Numbered from the stretch's first letter, positions 43,011 to 53,087 are shown. The stretch: DNA of 64,000 nt from an uncultured Dysosmobacter sp. (GCF_947631635.1 NZ_CANRMB010000006.1:1-64000); one strand, 5' to 3'. Program-made: numbers and translations. The notes: generated by a model from the sequence alone, not told the origin.

Positions 43011-44111
43011 ATGCGGCACCTGCATACACATATCAAGAGGATCCGGCCCCTGGACCAGATGGCAATGGGACTTGCCTCGATCCGGCAGAGCCAGCTGGCG
43101 AAGCCTCCGGCCAGCATGGGGATGCTGGAGGACCTGGCGGTCCAGATGGCCGGGATCAGCGGGAAGGTGGAAAACCGGATCCAGCAGCGGCGGGTCATCG
43201 TCCTGTGCGCGGACCATGGCGTTACGGCGGAGGGAATCTCCATGGCGCCCCGGTCTGTCACCGCCGCCCAGGCCGTCAACATGACAAGGGGCGGCACAGG
43301 CATGTCCGCCCTGGCCCGGCACTTCGGCGCGGAGGTCCAGGTGGTGGATGTGGGCATCGCCAGCGAATACAGCTGCCCCGAGATCCTGAACCGCCGGATC
43401 ATGCGCGGAACGCACAACTTTGCCGTTCAGCCGGCCATGACGCGGGAGAGCGCGGTGGAGGCGATCCTCACGGGGATCGAGCTTGCCGAACTGGCCAGGG
43501 ACGATGGAATGGACATCATCGGCGTGGGGGAGATGGGTATCGGCAATTCCACATCCGCCTCCGCGGTCCTGGCGGCCCTGACCAGGACCCCGGCGGACCT
43601 GGTGCTGGGGTGCAGCCGGGAGGTCAGCGGCGCGGCGCTTTCCAAAAGAGAGCGGACGATCCGGCGCGCCCTGGAACGCTGCCGCCTGGACCCCAACGAC
43701 CCCATCGACATCCTGGCAAAGGTGGGCGGGCTGGATCTGGCGGCGATGTGCGGCGTCTATCTGGGCGCCGCGGAACACCGGCTCCCCGTGGTGATCGACG
43801 GGTTCGTCTCCGCGGTGGCGGCCCTCTGCGCGGCCCGGCTTTGCCCAACGGCTGTGAAGTACATGTTCCCCTCCCATGCGGCGGAGGAACCCGGATATCA
43901 TGTGGCGGCGGAACAATTGGGGATCGATCCCTGTCTGGACCTGCACATGCGGCTGGGAGAGGGCGCCGGCTGTGTGCTGGCCTTTGAGATCATTGCCGCG
44001 GCCTGCGCCGCCATGTGCGGGATGGCGACCTTTGAGGAGGCCTCCATCGACGACAGCTACTTGGACGACGTGCGGGAGGACAGCCGGTTCGTATACAGCC
44101 TGGAGGCGTGA
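43011..44111 (+). CDS. cobT: Nicotinate-nucleotide:dimethylbenzimidazole phosphoribosyltransferase
   Basis: A 366-residue CobT. It has the family signatures MDLAVQMAGISG-like region, VIVLCADHGVTAEGIS, GVGEMGIGNSTSASAVLA, KVGGLDLAAMCGVYLGAA and a C-terminal GMATFEEA with the expected catalytic Glu. It converts nicotinate mononucleotide plus a benzimidazole-type base to an alpha-riboside phosphate for the cobamide lower ligand, releasing nicotinate. AAAGGAGG precedes the ATG. Placed before the B12-dependent mutase operon, it would supply the right cobamide; its by-product nicotinate is also the substrate of this pathway. Confidence 0.92.
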   Translation: MRHLHTHIKRIRPLDQMAMGLASIRQSQLAKPPASMGMLEDLAVQMAGISGKVENRIQQRRVIVLCADHGVTAEGISMAPRSVTAAQAVNMTRGGTGMSALARHFGAEVQVVDVGIASEYSCPEILNRRIMRGTHNFAVQPAMTRESAVEAILTGIELAELARDDGMDIIGVGEMGIGNSTSASAVLAALTRTPADLVLGCSREVSGAALSKRERTIRRALERCRLDPNDPIDILAKVGGLDLAAMCGVYLGAAEHRLPVVIDGFVSAVAALCAARLCPTAVKYMFPSHAAEEPGYHVAAEQLGIDPCLDLHMRLGEGAGCVLAFEIIAAACAAMCGMATFEEASIDDSYLDDVREDSRFVYSLEA

Positions 44112-44161
44112 ACCCTGCTCCAAAGGCCCCGCGGAGCGCCGCGTATTCGGAATAAAAGTCC

Positions 44162-44194
44162 GCGCCGGCCTGTCTGACACAGACAGGCCGGCGC
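44162..44194 (+). terminator. Terminator after cobT
   Basis: A 15-bp perfect GC-rich stem (44162-44176 with 44180-44194, loop ACA) is followed by TTGTACTTTC. It separates cobT from the dmdA operon. Confidence 0.65.
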
Positions 44195-44297
44195 TTGTAC
44201 TTTCGGGTGCTATTCGGTGGTTTTGTGCAATATATATAAAAAATGGACTGGCCGGACGAAAAGCTTGTCCGTGCGGCCCTTTGAGCGGCGGAATATG

Positions 44298-44359
44298 ATT
44301 TAAAAAATATATAGCAAAGACGAACGGTTAGATTTTAAGTATTTGTCATTTGGACAAAT
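44298..44359 (+). promoter_or_regulatory. Candidate LysR operator module 2 before dmdA
   Basis: ATTTAAAAAATAT (44298), AGATTTTAAGTATTTG (44330-44345) and the palindrome ATTTGTC-N5-GACAAAT (44341-44359) precede dmdA by about 115 bp. The palindrome has the T-N11-A layout of LysR boxes. Confidence 0.6.
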
Positions 44360-44474
44360 ATCCCGTACAATCGAAAATGGGAAGTTAACAGTACGGAAGC
44401 TGGCGGCGTGCCTGCCCCGCCCTGCCGCCGAAGAATTTTTGGGAAAGTATTATTTTTGGAATGGAGTGAGAGCC

Positions 44475-45659
44475 ATGAACCTTGTAGAAAAATATCTGGC
44501 GAAAGCCGCCGGAAAGGAGACCGTATCTCCGGGCATGGATCTGAGCTGCCGTGTCAGCTATGTTGCAGCCCACGATGTGACGGCCCCGATCGCCATCAAG
44601 ATGTTCCGGCAGATCGGCGTGAAAAAGGTGTTCGATCCCGACCGTGTGGCCCTGATCGTGGACCACATCTATCCCGCCTCCTCTGAAAAGGCCCGGGACA
44701 ATGTCTGGGCCATGGATGACTTCGCCAAGGAGTTTGGCGTACATATTTATCAGCGGGGCGAGGGCGTGATCCACCAGCTGATGTATGAAAAGCACCGGGC
44801 GCAGCCCGGCGAGCTGGTGGTCATCGCGGACTCCCACACCGGCACCTGCGGCGGCTACGGCGCGGTGGGCGTGGGCGTCGGCTCCACGGAGCTGGCTGCG
44901 GCCATGGCCACCGGCAAGCTGGACCTGGAGGTCCCCGAGGTGGTCCAGATCTATCTGACCGGAAAGCGCCCCGGCAATGTGTTCGGCAAGGATGTGATCC
45001 TGTACCTGGGCAGCAGGTTCGGCACCGACCACCTGGTGGACCGGGCGCTGCTGTTCACCGGCCCCGGCATCGAGGAACTGAGCGTGGCGGAGCGCATGAC
45101 CATCTGCAACATGGGCATTGAGCTGGGCAGCATGATCACCCTCTTCGGCACCACCGAGAGAGAGCCTGACACCGCGGAGGACCTGGAGCTGGACCTGGGC
45201 ACGCTGGAGCCCCAGATCGCCCGCCCGTTCTCCCCGGCCAACGTGGTGCCGGTGAGCCAGGTGGCCGGAACTCCCATTACCCAGGTGGTGGTGGGCAGCT
45301 GCACCAACGGCCGCCTCAACGACATGGAGCAGGTGGCGAAGGCCTTTGAGGGCAAGCATGTCCACCCCGACGTGAACACCCTGGTGGTCCCCGCCTCCAA
45401 GGAAATTCTGGAGGAGATGGAAAAGCGGGGCTGGTGCAAGATCATCCGGGATGCCGGCGCCACCGTACTGAACCCGGGCTGCGGCTCCTGCTTCGGCGCC
45501 CATGAGGGCCTGACCAGCGCCCGGGACGTGGTGGTTTCCACCACCAACCGCAACTTCCCCGGCCGCATGGGCAGCATGAAGGCAAATATCTATCTGGCGT
45601 CGCCGGCCACCGCTGCGGCTTCGGCGCTGGCCGGAAAGATCACCGTGCCGGAAGCGTGA
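44475..45659 (+). CDS. dmdA: 2,3-dimethylmalate dehydratase large subunit
   Basis: A 394-residue aconitase-superfamily large subunit of the LeuC-like short type. It has DSHTGTCGGYGAVGVGVGSTE, VVGSCTNGRLND and NPGCGSCFGAHEG, the last two carrying the three Cys of the [4Fe-4S] cluster. In Eubacterium barkeri, DmdAB hydrates 2,3-dimethylmaleate to (2R,3S)-2,3-dimethylmalate. The ATG at 44475 was chosen for the GGAG upstream; a longer frame from 44343 reaches into the promoter. It is the first gene of a seven- or eight-gene operon. By sequence alone it could be isopropylmalate dehydratase; context decides. Confidence 0.88.
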   Translation: MNLVEKYLAKAAGKETVSPGMDLSCRVSYVAAHDVTAPIAIKMFRQIGVKKVFDPDRVALIVDHIYPASSEKARDNVWAMDDFAKEFGVHIYQRGEGVIHQLMYEKHRAQPGELVVIADSHTGTCGGYGAVGVGVGSTELAAAMATGKLDLEVPEVVQIYLTGKRPGNVFGKDVILYLGSRFGTDHLVDRALLFTGPGIEELSVAERMTICNMGIELGSMITLFGTTEREPDTAEDLELDLGTLEPQIARPFSPANVVPVSQVAGTPITQVVVGSCTNGRLNDMEQVAKAFEGKHVHPDVNTLVVPASKEILEEMEKRGWCKIIRDAGATVLNPGCGSCFGAHEGLTSARDVVVSTTNRNFPGRMGSMKANIYLASPATAAASALAGKITVPEA

Positions 45660-45677
45660 GCGAAGGAGGAGACAACG

Positions 45678-46172
45678 ATGGATAAAATCAAGGGAAAAGT
45701 GATCGTCCTGGGGGACGATGTGGATACCGACCAGATCCTGCCCGGCTACGCCATGGCGGAGTCCTATGACCAGCTCGGCAAATTTGCCATGGCGGGTCTC
45801 GCGGGCGTGGACTTCAAAGCGGTCTATGAGCCGGGGTGCATCCTGGTGGCGGGCCGGAACTTTGGCTGCGGCTCCTCCCGGGAGCAGGCGCCCATCGCCC
45901 TGCAGCAGGCGAAGATCGCCCTGGTGATCGCCAAGGGCTTTGCCCGGATCTTCCGGCGCAACTCCATCAACATCGGCCTGCCGGTGTGGGTGGCGGACGT
46001 TGCGGACGGCCTGAAGACCGGAGACCGGATCGAGGTGGATCTGGAACAGGGCACCGTCACGGTGAACGGCGAGACGAAGCAGTTCCAGCCCATGGCGGAA
46101 AATGTTGTAAAGACACTGTCCTATGGCGGCCTGATCCCCCGTGTTCGGGCCGAACTGGGCATTACAGAGTGA
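45678..46172 (+). CDS. dmdB: 2,3-dimethylmalate dehydratase small subunit
   Basis: A 164-residue LeuD-like swivelling-domain subunit, with [15 protein letters not shown] near the start and [18 protein letters not shown], the substrate-binding loop. It completes the Fe-S hydratase with DmdA. The ATG follows GGAGG by 7 nt and lies 18 bp after dmdA. The length is normal for archaeal/clostridial LeuD-type subunits. Assignment to the dimethylmalate reaction rests on the surrounding mutase, isomerase and lyase genes. Confidence 0.88.
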   Translation: MDKIKGKVIVLGDDVDTDQILPGYAMAESYDQLGKFAMAGLAGVDFKAVYEPGCILVAGRNFGCGSSREQAPIALQQAKIALVIAKGFARIFRRNSINIGLPVWVADVADGLKTGDRIEVDLEQGTVTVNGETKQFQPMAENVVKTLSYGGLIPRVRAELGITE

Positions 46173-46191
46173 GAAAAGGGAGGATTGCGTT

Positions 46192-48054
46192 GTGAAAGAT
46201 CCGCAGGAGAGAACCAAACGAATCATTAAAGAGGATATTGAGACCATCCGCGCCTATGCCGACTGCTTTGGCGTGGAGATGCCCGATCTGGACGAAAACG
46301 GCGAGGTCGTGGGCCTGCCCGCCCCCTATCCCCGCGAGGTGGCCGGTGTGGTCCGCAGCGGCTACCGCATCTATGAGCTGGGCCAGAAGGCCCTGGAGAC
46401 CGGCGTACCCTGCCTGAACCCCATCCTGGGCCGCAACACCGCGGAGGAGACCTGGAAAGAGTCCTGTGACATCTACAAGTATGCCGACATGTACGATGAC
46501 ACCATCTTCCAGTTCGTCCACTCCGAGGCCACCCGCCACATCGACCCCCTGAAGGGCCGGGAGCTGATCGAGCAGTCCCGGGGCAAGGGCGGCATCACCC
46601 CCAAGGGCGAGCGGGAGTTCATCCAGATGGGCGGCGGCGCCAAGCACCCCGTGCGTATCAACGCCACCGGCGATACCGCCCACATCAACATCCTCAACGC
46701 CCTGATCGCCGGTTTTGACGGCACGGACATCGGCCCGGTCATCCATGTCCACTTCGGCGGCCGCGGCATCCATGACTTCCGCACCAAGGTCGTCAACGGC
46801 TACAAGGCCATCCAGATCTGCGGCGAGAACAAGATCTTCGCCCAGCTGGACACCCATAAGCACATCAACAACATCGGCGGCACCGACGGCATGGCCATCG
46901 CCATGTGCCTGCTGGCCGAGGGCCTGGCGGCCCACGGCGGCCTGCCCTGGGAGCTGAGCGGCATCCAGATGAACGTGGGCGGCAACAACCTCTACCGCGA
47001 CCTGGCCATCATGCGGGCCTTCCGCCACAACATGCTCTCCAAGAGCCTGATCGTGGTGCCCGAGACCTTCCAGAACCCGCCGGGCAACCTGATCGCCGAG
47101 CAGGCCCACTTCGCCCGCATGGCCATCGCCGCCAAGCTGGGCGGCGCCAACTTCTACCGTCCCAAGGCGGCCGAGTCCGTGGGCATCCCCACCGGCGACT
47201 CCATGGGCCAGGCAGTCTGGGCCAGCGAGGATGTGTTCCGCCGCACCTACAACCCCGGCATCGAGTCCCCCAAGATCGACGAGTACGAGGCCATGATGAT
47301 GGACGAGGCCTTCGCCGTTCTGGAAGCCGTGCTGCACCTGCCCGCCCACAGCCTGAAGCCCGGCTGCCTGACAGAGGAGTTCTGGAAGCAGTGGACCGAC
47401 GAAGAACTGATCGACCTCATCGTGGAGGGCGGCAAGAGCGGCATGATGGATACGCCCCGCGCCGGCGGCTGGGACCTGAAGCGCTATGTCAAGACCAACC
47501 GGGACCCCGACGGCATCACCCGCTATGTGGAGGGCTACACCCCCCTGGGCGTGGACCCCACCCGCTGCCCCATCACCAAGGAGCACGTCACCGTGCACAT
47601 CGAAAAACCGCCCACGCGGAAGGAGAAGATCGTCCTGGCCACCGTCGGCGCGGACGCCCATGTCAACGGCATCAACGTGGTGCGTGAGGCGTTCCAGGAC
47701 GCCGGCTATGACGTGGTGTTCCTGCGGGGCATGAACCTGCCCGAGACCGTGGCCGAGGTGGCCGCGGAGGTCAAGGCGGACGCGGTGGGCGTGTCCAACC
47801 TGCTGGGCCTGGGCGTCACCCTGTTCCCCCGCGTGGAGAAGCGCCTGAAGGAGCTGGGCCTGCGGGACAAGACCGTGGTCTGGGCCGGCGGCCGTATCGC
47901 GGAGAAGGAAGAGGAGCATCGGATGTACGAGGAGAAGATCACAAAGGAGGGCGTCGGCTTCATGGGCGTGGACGCCTTCTTCGGACCCGACTCCACCCCC
48001 GAGCAGTGTGTGGAGAAGATTACCCAGCTGATCGAGGCAAAACAGGGCAAGTAA
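46192..48054 (+). CDS. mgm: 2-methyleneglutarate mutase (adenosylcobalamin-dependent)
   Basis: A 620-residue mutase, close in size to E. barkeri Mgm. The N-terminal ~470 residues form the catalytic barrel related to glutamate mutase E/methylaspartate mutase. The C-terminal ~130 residues form the B12-binding domain with D488-A-H490-V-N-G493 (the base-off/His-on DxHxxG motif), VSNLLG and WAGGRI. It converts 2-methyleneglutarate to (R)-3-methylitaconate by a radical mechanism. The start is GTG at 46192, 8 nt after GGGAGG; a frame extending upstream overlaps dmdB. CobT and a MutL-like reactivase are encoded beside it. Confidence 0.92.
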   Translation: MKDPQERTKRIIKEDIETIRAYADCFGVEMPDLDENGEVVGLPAPYPREVAGVVRSGYRIYELGQKALETGVPCLNPILGRNTAEETWKESCDIYKYADMYDDTIFQFVHSEATRHIDPLKGRELIEQSRGKGGITPKGEREFIQMGGGAKHPVRINATGDTAHINILNALIAGFDGTDIGPVIHVHFGGRGIHDFRTKVVNGYKAIQICGENKIFAQLDTHKHINNIGGTDGMAIAMCLLAEGLAAHGGLPWELSGIQMNVGGNNLYRDLAIMRAFRHNMLSKSLIVVPETFQNPPGNLIAEQAHFARMAIAAKLGGANFYRPKAAESVGIPTGDSMGQAVWASEDVFRRTYNPGIESPKIDEYEAMMMDEAFAVLEAVLHLPAHSLKPGCLTEEFWKQWTDEELIDLIVEGGKSGMMDTPRAGGWDLKRYVKTNRDPDGITRYVEGYTPLGVDPTRCPITKEHVTVHIEKPPTRKEKIVLATVGADAHVNGINVVREAFQDAGYDVVFLRGMNLPETVAEVAAEVKADAVGVSNLLGLGVTLFPRVEKRLKELGLRDKTVVWAGGRIAEKEEEHRMYEEKITKEGVGFMGVDAFFGPDSTPEQCVEKITQLIEAKQGK

Positions 48055-48088
48055 GTTTACAGAATATATTTTCGAAGGAGTTTTCAAT

Positions 48089-49231
48089 ATGGATCAGTTT
48101 AGGATTCCCTGCGTGATTATGCGCGCAGGCACCAGCAAGGGCATCTTCCTGAAGGAAAACGATCTGCCCGCTCCCGGTCCCGAGCGCGATAAAGTTGTTC
48201 TGAACATTTTTGGTTCCCCCGATAAGCGTCAGATTGACGGCCTGGCCGGCGCTGACCCTCTGACCAGCAAGCTGGCTATCATCGGCCCCGGCTCTGTGCC
48301 CGGCGCTGATGTGGACTATACCTTTGCGCAGGTGTCCATCACCGATGCCAAGGTAGACTGGAACGGCAACTGCGGCAACATCTCTTCCGGCGTGGCCCCC
48401 TTTGCGATCGATGAGTCCATCGTCCGCAGCCATGAGGGTCTCAACGAGGTCACCATCTGGCAGACCAACACCCAGAAGATGATGAAGTCCTACGTTTTGG
48501 TGGAGAACGGCAAGGCAAAGGTTACCGGCGATGCCGAAATCGCCGGTGTGCCCGGCACTGCTGCCCCCATTCAGATGGATATGTCCGGCACTGCCGGCGC
48601 TGCTACCGGCAAGCTCCTGCCCACCGGCAATGTGGTGGACGTCATCGAGACCAGCCGCGGCCCCATTGAGGCTTCTATCGTTGACTGCGCCAACCCCGTG
48701 ATCTTCGTCCGGGCTGAGAGCGTCGGCATGAAGGGCACAGAAAGTCAGGAGGAGATCGACGGCAACGCTGACCTTCTGAAGTATCTGGAAGAGATCCGTG
48801 GAATCGCATGCGTCAAGTGCGGTATGGCCAAGGACCTGGAAGACGCCACCAAGAACAGCCCTGCTTTCCCCATGGTCGCTTTCATCACCGAGGCTCAGGA
48901 TTACTACTATCCTCCCGAGAAGAAGACCATCAAGAAGGAAGAGGTTGATCTGGTTTCCCGCCTGATGTTTATGCAGGTGCTGCATAAGACCTATGCCGGC
49001 ACTGCCACCGTCTGCACAGGCGTGGCCGCCAAGATCAAGGGCACGCTGGTCAATCAGGTGCTGCATAATGACAATCCTCCCGAGCTGGTTCGCATTGGCC
49101 ACCCCGCCGGCATGATTCCCTGCTACTCCGAGGTGGATGAAAACAACAATGTCAAGAAGGCTGCCATCGTCCGCACCGCCCGCCGCTTGATGGAAGGCTA
49201 TGCGCTGCTGGAGCAGGCTCGTTTCGAGTAA
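48089..49231 (+). CDS. mii: 3-methylitaconate isomerase (PrpF family)
   Basis: A 380-residue PrpF/DAP-epimerase-fold protein. It starts MDQFRIPCVIMRAGTSKGIFLKENDLP, the PrpF hallmark, with DWNGNCGNISSGVAPFAI in the first half and the matching C-terminal region HRTYAGTATVCTGVAA-like (KTYAGTATVCTGVAAK). The enzyme shifts the double bond of (R)-3-methylitaconate to 2,3-dimethylmaleate, the step between Mgm and DmdAB. GAAGGAG precedes the ATG. It uses less GC-rich codons than its neighbours, with more GCT and TCC/TCT, which stands out slightly. Confidence 0.9.
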   Translation: MDQFRIPCVIMRAGTSKGIFLKENDLPAPGPERDKVVLNIFGSPDKRQIDGLAGADPLTSKLAIIGPGSVPGADVDYTFAQVSITDAKVDWNGNCGNISSGVAPFAIDESIVRSHEGLNEVTIWQTNTQKMMKSYVLVENGKAKVTGDAEIAGVPGTAAPIQMDMSGTAGAATGKLLPTGNVVDVIETSRGPIEASIVDCANPVIFVRAESVGMKGTESQEEIDGNADLLKYLEEIRGIACVKCGMAKDLEDATKNSPAFPMVAFITEAQDYYYPPEKKTIKKEEVDLVSRLMFMQVLHKTYAGTATVCTGVAAKIKGTLVNQVLHNDNPPELVRIGHPAGMIPCYSEVDENNNVKKAAIVRTARRLMEGYALLEQARFE

Positions 49232-49293
49232 TCCAATCAACCGTGTCCGCCCCAGAACCGCTTGGCTCCGGGACGGGAAAAGAGGTTAGACCA

Positions 49294-50739
49294 ATGCTGG
49301 CAAATATTCTTGTATACGATGTAGGCAGCACCTATACCAAAGCAGCCGCCTTCCGTCTGGACCACGACGAATTTACGTTCCTGGGCCGGGGACAGTCCCC
49401 CACCACCCTGGAGAACATCTTGGAGGGCGCAGGCAAGGCGGAGGCTGCCATCCGGGCGCAGGGCGTGGAGTTTGATAAATTCGTAAAGCGCTACAGCTCC
49501 TGCAGTGCCGCCGGCGGCCTGCGGATGGTTGCCCTGGGCTACATGCCCAGAGTCACTGCCAAGGCGGCCAAGGAGGTGGCCATGACCGCCGGCGCCCGCG
49601 TGATGCAGGTGGTTTCCGCAGACGAGCCGCTGGATTACCGGCAGGAAGTGCTGATGGAGATCAACCCGGATATCATTCTGCTGTCCGGGGGCACCGATGG
49701 CGGTGACGAGACCTGCGTGCTGGAGAATGCGGATATGATCTGCAAGCTCCACACCAAGGCCACGGTCATCATCGCCTGCAACAAGTATGCCCAACGGGAC
49801 GTGGCCGAAAAGCTCGGCAAGGCCGGCGTCAATTATGTCCGGGTGCCCAACATCATGCCCACCATTCATGAGCTGAATGTGAAGCCCGCCCGCGAGGCCA
49901 TTCATGAGCAGTTCATCAAGCAGATTACCCGGGCCAAGGGATTGCTGGACTTCCGGGATACCCTGGCTGATCGAACCGTGGTCCCCACCCCCGGCGCAGT
50001 ACTGCTGGCCAGCGAGCTGCTGGCAAAGGGCACCTATGAGGAGGAGGGCGTCGGCTCTCTGATCCTGGTGGACATCGGCGGGGCCACGTCAGACATCCAC
50101 TCGGCCCTGCCGGAGCTGGATAAGCTGGCCATCGAAGAGCGGGGCCTGGTGATCAACAACGAGAAGCAGTTCTCTTACCGGACAGTGGAGGGCAACCTGG
50201 GCCTGCGGGTCAGCGCCACCGGAATTCCCGAGGCTGTAGGCCCCAATGCCATCATCCGTGCCATGGATATGGAGAGCGACGTCACGCCTGACCAGGTGCT
50301 GGACTTCGCGCAGCATCTGGAGGACCATCCGGATTACATCCCGCAGGGGGAAGTGGAAAAGTCTCTGGAGCGCGCCTTGGCCACCTGTGCCGTCAACACG
50401 GCCCTGCGGCGCCACGCCGGCCACTACATTGAAAAGGCGGATCCTATCATGGGTCTGCTGGCTGGTGAGGCAGTGGGCCGGGATCTGCGCAATGTGGAGC
50501 GGGTGCTCTGCGTGGGCGGTATCTTTGTCCATTCGGATGAGGACAAAGCCAAGGCACTGGTGCGCCGCTGCTTCGCGGAACCGGGCATTTCCCTGCTGCC
50601 CCTGTATGAGCCCCAGGTGATCCTGGACCGCAGCTATTTGCTGTACGCCATGGGCGTTTTGGGAAAACACTATCCTGACGCCGCCCTGCGCTTTTTGAAG
50701 AAATATGTTTCCGGAGAAGCTGCTCCGGCAACAGAATAA
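49294..50739 (+). CDS. MutL/GlmL-type ASKHA protein, probable B12-mutase reactivase
   Basis: A 481-residue ASKHA-fold ATPase of the glutamate mutase L family. It starts NILVYDVGSTYTKAAAF (phosphate-1 motif), has ILLSGGTDGGDET, a second nucleotide motif ILVDIGGATSDIHS and a C-terminal CVGGIFVHS. MutL/GlmL proteins are thought to reactivate or repair adenosylcobalamin mutases after loss of the adenosyl group. Placed between mii and dml it should serve Mgm. AGAGGTT precedes the ATG at 49294; the upstream in-frame start at 49243 is less likely. Confidence 0.85.
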   Translation: MLANILVYDVGSTYTKAAAFRLDHDEFTFLGRGQSPTTLENILEGAGKAEAAIRAQGVEFDKFVKRYSSCSAAGGLRMVALGYMPRVTAKAAKEVAMTAGARVMQVVSADEPLDYRQEVLMEINPDIILLSGGTDGGDETCVLENADMICKLHTKATVIIACNKYAQRDVAEKLGKAGVNYVRVPNIMPTIHELNVKPAREAIHEQFIKQITRAKGLLDFRDTLADRTVVPTPGAVLLASELLAKGTYEEEGVGSLILVDIGGATSDIHSALPELDKLAIEERGLVINNEKQFSYRTVEGNLGLRVSATGIPEAVGPNAIIRAMDMESDVTPDQVLDFAQHLEDHPDYIPQGEVEKSLERALATCAVNTALRRHAGHYIEKADPIMGLLAGEAVGRDLRNVERVLCVGGIFVHSDEDKAKALVRRCFAEPGISLLPLYEPQVILDRSYLLYAMGVLGKHYPDAALRFLKKYVSGEAAPATE

Positions 50740-50771
50740 TTACAATTTAACAGAAATAGGAGATTAATATT

Positions 50772-51650
50772 ATGAACGGACCTCAGAAGATGCGCGAACT
50801 GTTCGCCGCCAAGAAGACCATCGTTGCTCCTGGCGCCCACGATATGCTGACCGCCAAAATCATTGGCCAGCTGGGCTTTGACGCTGTTTACATGACCGGC
50901 TACGGCCAGTCTGCCAGCCACCTGGGCAAGCCCGACGTGGGCCTGATGACCATGAGCGAGATGGTCGCCCGTGCCGCCAACATGGTGGAGTGCGCCGGCG
51001 TGCCCGTGGTGGCTGACGCCGATACCGGCTTCGGCAACGCCGTGAACGTCATGCGTACCGTCCGCGAGTATGAGAAGGCCGGCGTGGCCGTCATCCAGCT
51101 GGAGGACCAGGTCATGCCCAAGAAGTGCGGCCACATGATCGGCCGTGAGGTTGTCTCCATGGAGGAGATGGTCGGTAAGATCAAGGCTGCCTGCGATGCC
51201 CGCCAGGGTGACATGATGATCATGGCCCGTACCGATGCCCGCACCGTCCACGGCATTGATGTGGCTCTGGAGCGTGCCCACGCTTACAAGGAAGCCGGCG
51301 CCGACATCATCTTTGTCGAGTCTCCCGAGAGCGAGGAGGAGATGCGCCGCATCAACACCGAGCTGCCCGGCGTTCTGACCCTGGCCAACATGGTCGAGGG
51401 CGGCCGTACCCCCATGTTCACCTATGACAAGCTGTCCGAGTTCGGCTACAACCTGGTCATCTATCCCACGGCTTCCGTCTATGTGACCACCAAGGCCATG
51501 GTGGACCTGTGGGAAGGCCTGAAGCGTGACAAGACCACCGAGACCATGATCGACCAGATGATCGATTTCCCCAAGTTCAACGAGATCATGGGCCTGCCCC
51601 GCATCCGGGAGATCGAGGCCAACTACTCCACCGGCCGGGTGGTCAAATAA
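50772..51650 (+). CDS. dml: 2,3-dimethylmalate lyase
   Basis: A 292-residue member of the isocitrate lyase/PEP mutase superfamily. It has VAPGAHDMLTAKIIGQLGFDAVYMTGYG, VVADADTGFG (metal-binding Asp), QLEDQVMPKKCGHM with the KKCGH loop holding the catalytic Cys, and ARTDART. It splits (2R,3S)-2,3-dimethylmalate into propionate and pyruvate, the final step of the pathway; the size equals the E. barkeri enzyme. AATAGGAG is upstream. 2-Methylisocitrate lyase is the main alternative by sequence, but the pathway context supports Dml. Confidence 0.9.
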   Translation: MNGPQKMRELFAAKKTIVAPGAHDMLTAKIIGQLGFDAVYMTGYGQSASHLGKPDVGLMTMSEMVARAANMVECAGVPVVADADTGFGNAVNVMRTVREYEKAGVAVIQLEDQVMPKKCGHMIGREVVSMEEMVGKIKAACDARQGDMMIMARTDARTVHGIDVALERAHAYKEAGADIIFVESPESEEEMRRINTELPGVLTLANMVEGGRTPMFTYDKLSEFGYNLVIYPTASVYVTTKAMVDLWEGLKRDKTTETMIDQMIDFPKFNEIMGLPRIREIEANYSTGRVVK

Positions 51651-51671
51651 CTGCTGAAGGCAGGTGACGAA

Positions 51672-53087
51672 ATGTCTGATTTGAGAAGCGCGGTCAAGGC
51701 GAAAATGCCCCTGACCATGGGCGAGACCATCGCACTGGCGAAGGAGCACAACACCCGGGTGGTGGATGTGGTCCTCGTGGAGAACGAGATCAGCACCGGG
51801 CTGCCCCGGGAGGAGCTGCTCAACCGCGTGATGGACGAATACGCCCACAACCTGAAAGCTGTGGAGCTGGGCGTCACGGAGGGCAACAGCTTCCTGCTGG
51901 GCAACGTGGCCTCCCAGCTGCGGGAAAAGGGCCCCGGCGTATGCTTCAAGGAGGAGTTCCTGGATAAGGCGCTGATGTACACCGTGGGCGCGGAGATCGG
52001 CAACCACTGCATCGGCATGCGCCCCTGCGCGGGCACCGGCGACTCCTGCCCCTACACGGGCTATATCCGGGCCATGATGGATACCGGCGTGGACGCCAAG
52101 ACCATCGCCGAGATCGCCGCATTGATGCTGAAGATCGGCGGATTGTTCCGGGTGGGCAAGGTCACCACCGGCTGCAACATGGAGGGCTTCGGCGCGGGCT
52201 CCGCCTGCGTGGCCGCCGCCACTGTGGCACTGGAGGGCGGCACCCCGGAGCAGATGGAGAAGGCCATGGTCCTGGCCATGTCCCCCACCATCGGCGTGCC
52301 CTGCACCCCCCGGGTGCTGGTCCCGGCGCTGTGCACCACCCATGTGGGCGGCGCCATCCTGATCGGCATGTACGCCGCCCGCATCTGCATGGCGGTGGAT
52401 ATGAACGTCAACGTTCCCTTTGACGTGATGCTCTCCATGGCCTCCCTGGTCCACGTAGCCTCTGCCAAGAACATCGTCCCCACCGTGGTGGAGTACATGG
52501 AGCCCTTCTTCCAGCGCACCGCCGCCGTGGAGTCCCTGGTCAGCCAGGAGGTCCGGGACGCGGAGAAGAAGCAGATCGAGGAGACCTTGAAAAAGGCCGG
52601 AGAGATCTCCAAGAAGCTGGCCGAGGGTGCCGGCAATGTGCTGAGCACCTTTGGCGACGCCGTGGTAGGCGGCAGCAGCCAGGCGGTGGGAAGCCCCACC
52701 AACTGCGGCCGCATCGCCCACGAGCTGCTGAACGAGGGCGAAAAGGTGCGCAAGATCACCGTAGAGCTGTATCCCGAGCTGTTCGCCCGCCGGACCATCA
52801 ACATCCCCGGCGTACTGATGGGCGCCGTCTACGGCGCGTCCACCGCGGACCATGAGATGTATGAAAAGGCTGTGGACATGGTGAAGGCCGACGGCGTTGA
52901 GGTGGAGATCGTAGAGGGCCATGAGCCCAGCATCCAGAAGGTCACGCTTGTCACTGACCAGGGCAACACCGTGCAGGTGGACTCCCTGAACCGGGGCGGC
53001 GGACGGCTGGTGCTGCGCAACGCCGTGCCCAGTCTGGAAAAGGCACAGGAGGCCGCGAAGCGTCTGGGGATCGTTGTGGTACAATAA
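51672..53087 (+). CDS. hmd: Serine dehydratase-like Fe-S enzyme, probable 2-hydroxymethylglutarate dehydratase
   Basis: A 471-residue protein with the alpha-domain of [4Fe-4S] L-serine dehydratases in the first ~290 residues, including MRPCAGTGDSCPYTG, TGCNMEGFGAGSACVAA and GVPCTPRVLVPALCTTHVGG with candidate cluster Cys. A C-terminal ACT/beta-like region (~330-471) follows. In E. barkeri a homologous gene was proposed to dehydrate (S)-2-hydroxymethylglutarate to 2-methyleneglutarate, the step otherwise missing here. AGGCAGGTG lies upstream, 21 bp after dml. The assignment is by context and homology. Confidence 0.82.
   Translation: MSDLRSAVKAKMPLTMGETIALAKEHNTRVVDVVLVENEISTGLPREELLNRVMDEYAHNLKAVELGVTEGNSFLLGNVASQLREKGPGVCFKEEFLDKALMYTVGAEIGNHCIGMRPCAGTGDSCPYTGYIRAMMDTGVDAKTIAEIAALMLKIGGLFRVGKVTTGCNMEGFGAGSACVAAATVALEGGTPEQMEKAMVLAMSPTIGVPCTPRVLVPALCTTHVGGAILIGMYAARICMAVDMNVNVPFDVMLSMASLVHVASAKNIVPTVVEYMEPFFQRTAAVESLVSQEVRDAEKKQIEETLKKAGEISKKLAEGAGNVLSTFGDAVVGGSSQAVGSPTNCGRIAHELLNEGEKVRKITVELYPELFARRTINIPGVLMGAVYGASTADHEMYEKAVDMVKADGVEVEIVEGHEPSIQKVTLVTDQGNTVQVDSLNRGGGRLVLRNAVPSLEKAQEAAKRLGIVVVQ

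Noticed and set aside
44475-46172. Leucine biosynthesis leuCD
   Set aside because: The sequence resembles LeuCD, but no leuA or leuB is adjacent and the genes are embedded in the nicotinate pathway operon.
50670-53084. 804-residue minus-strand ORF
   Set aside because: It is antisense to dml and hmd, with the same His/Gly-rich shadow composition and no domain.
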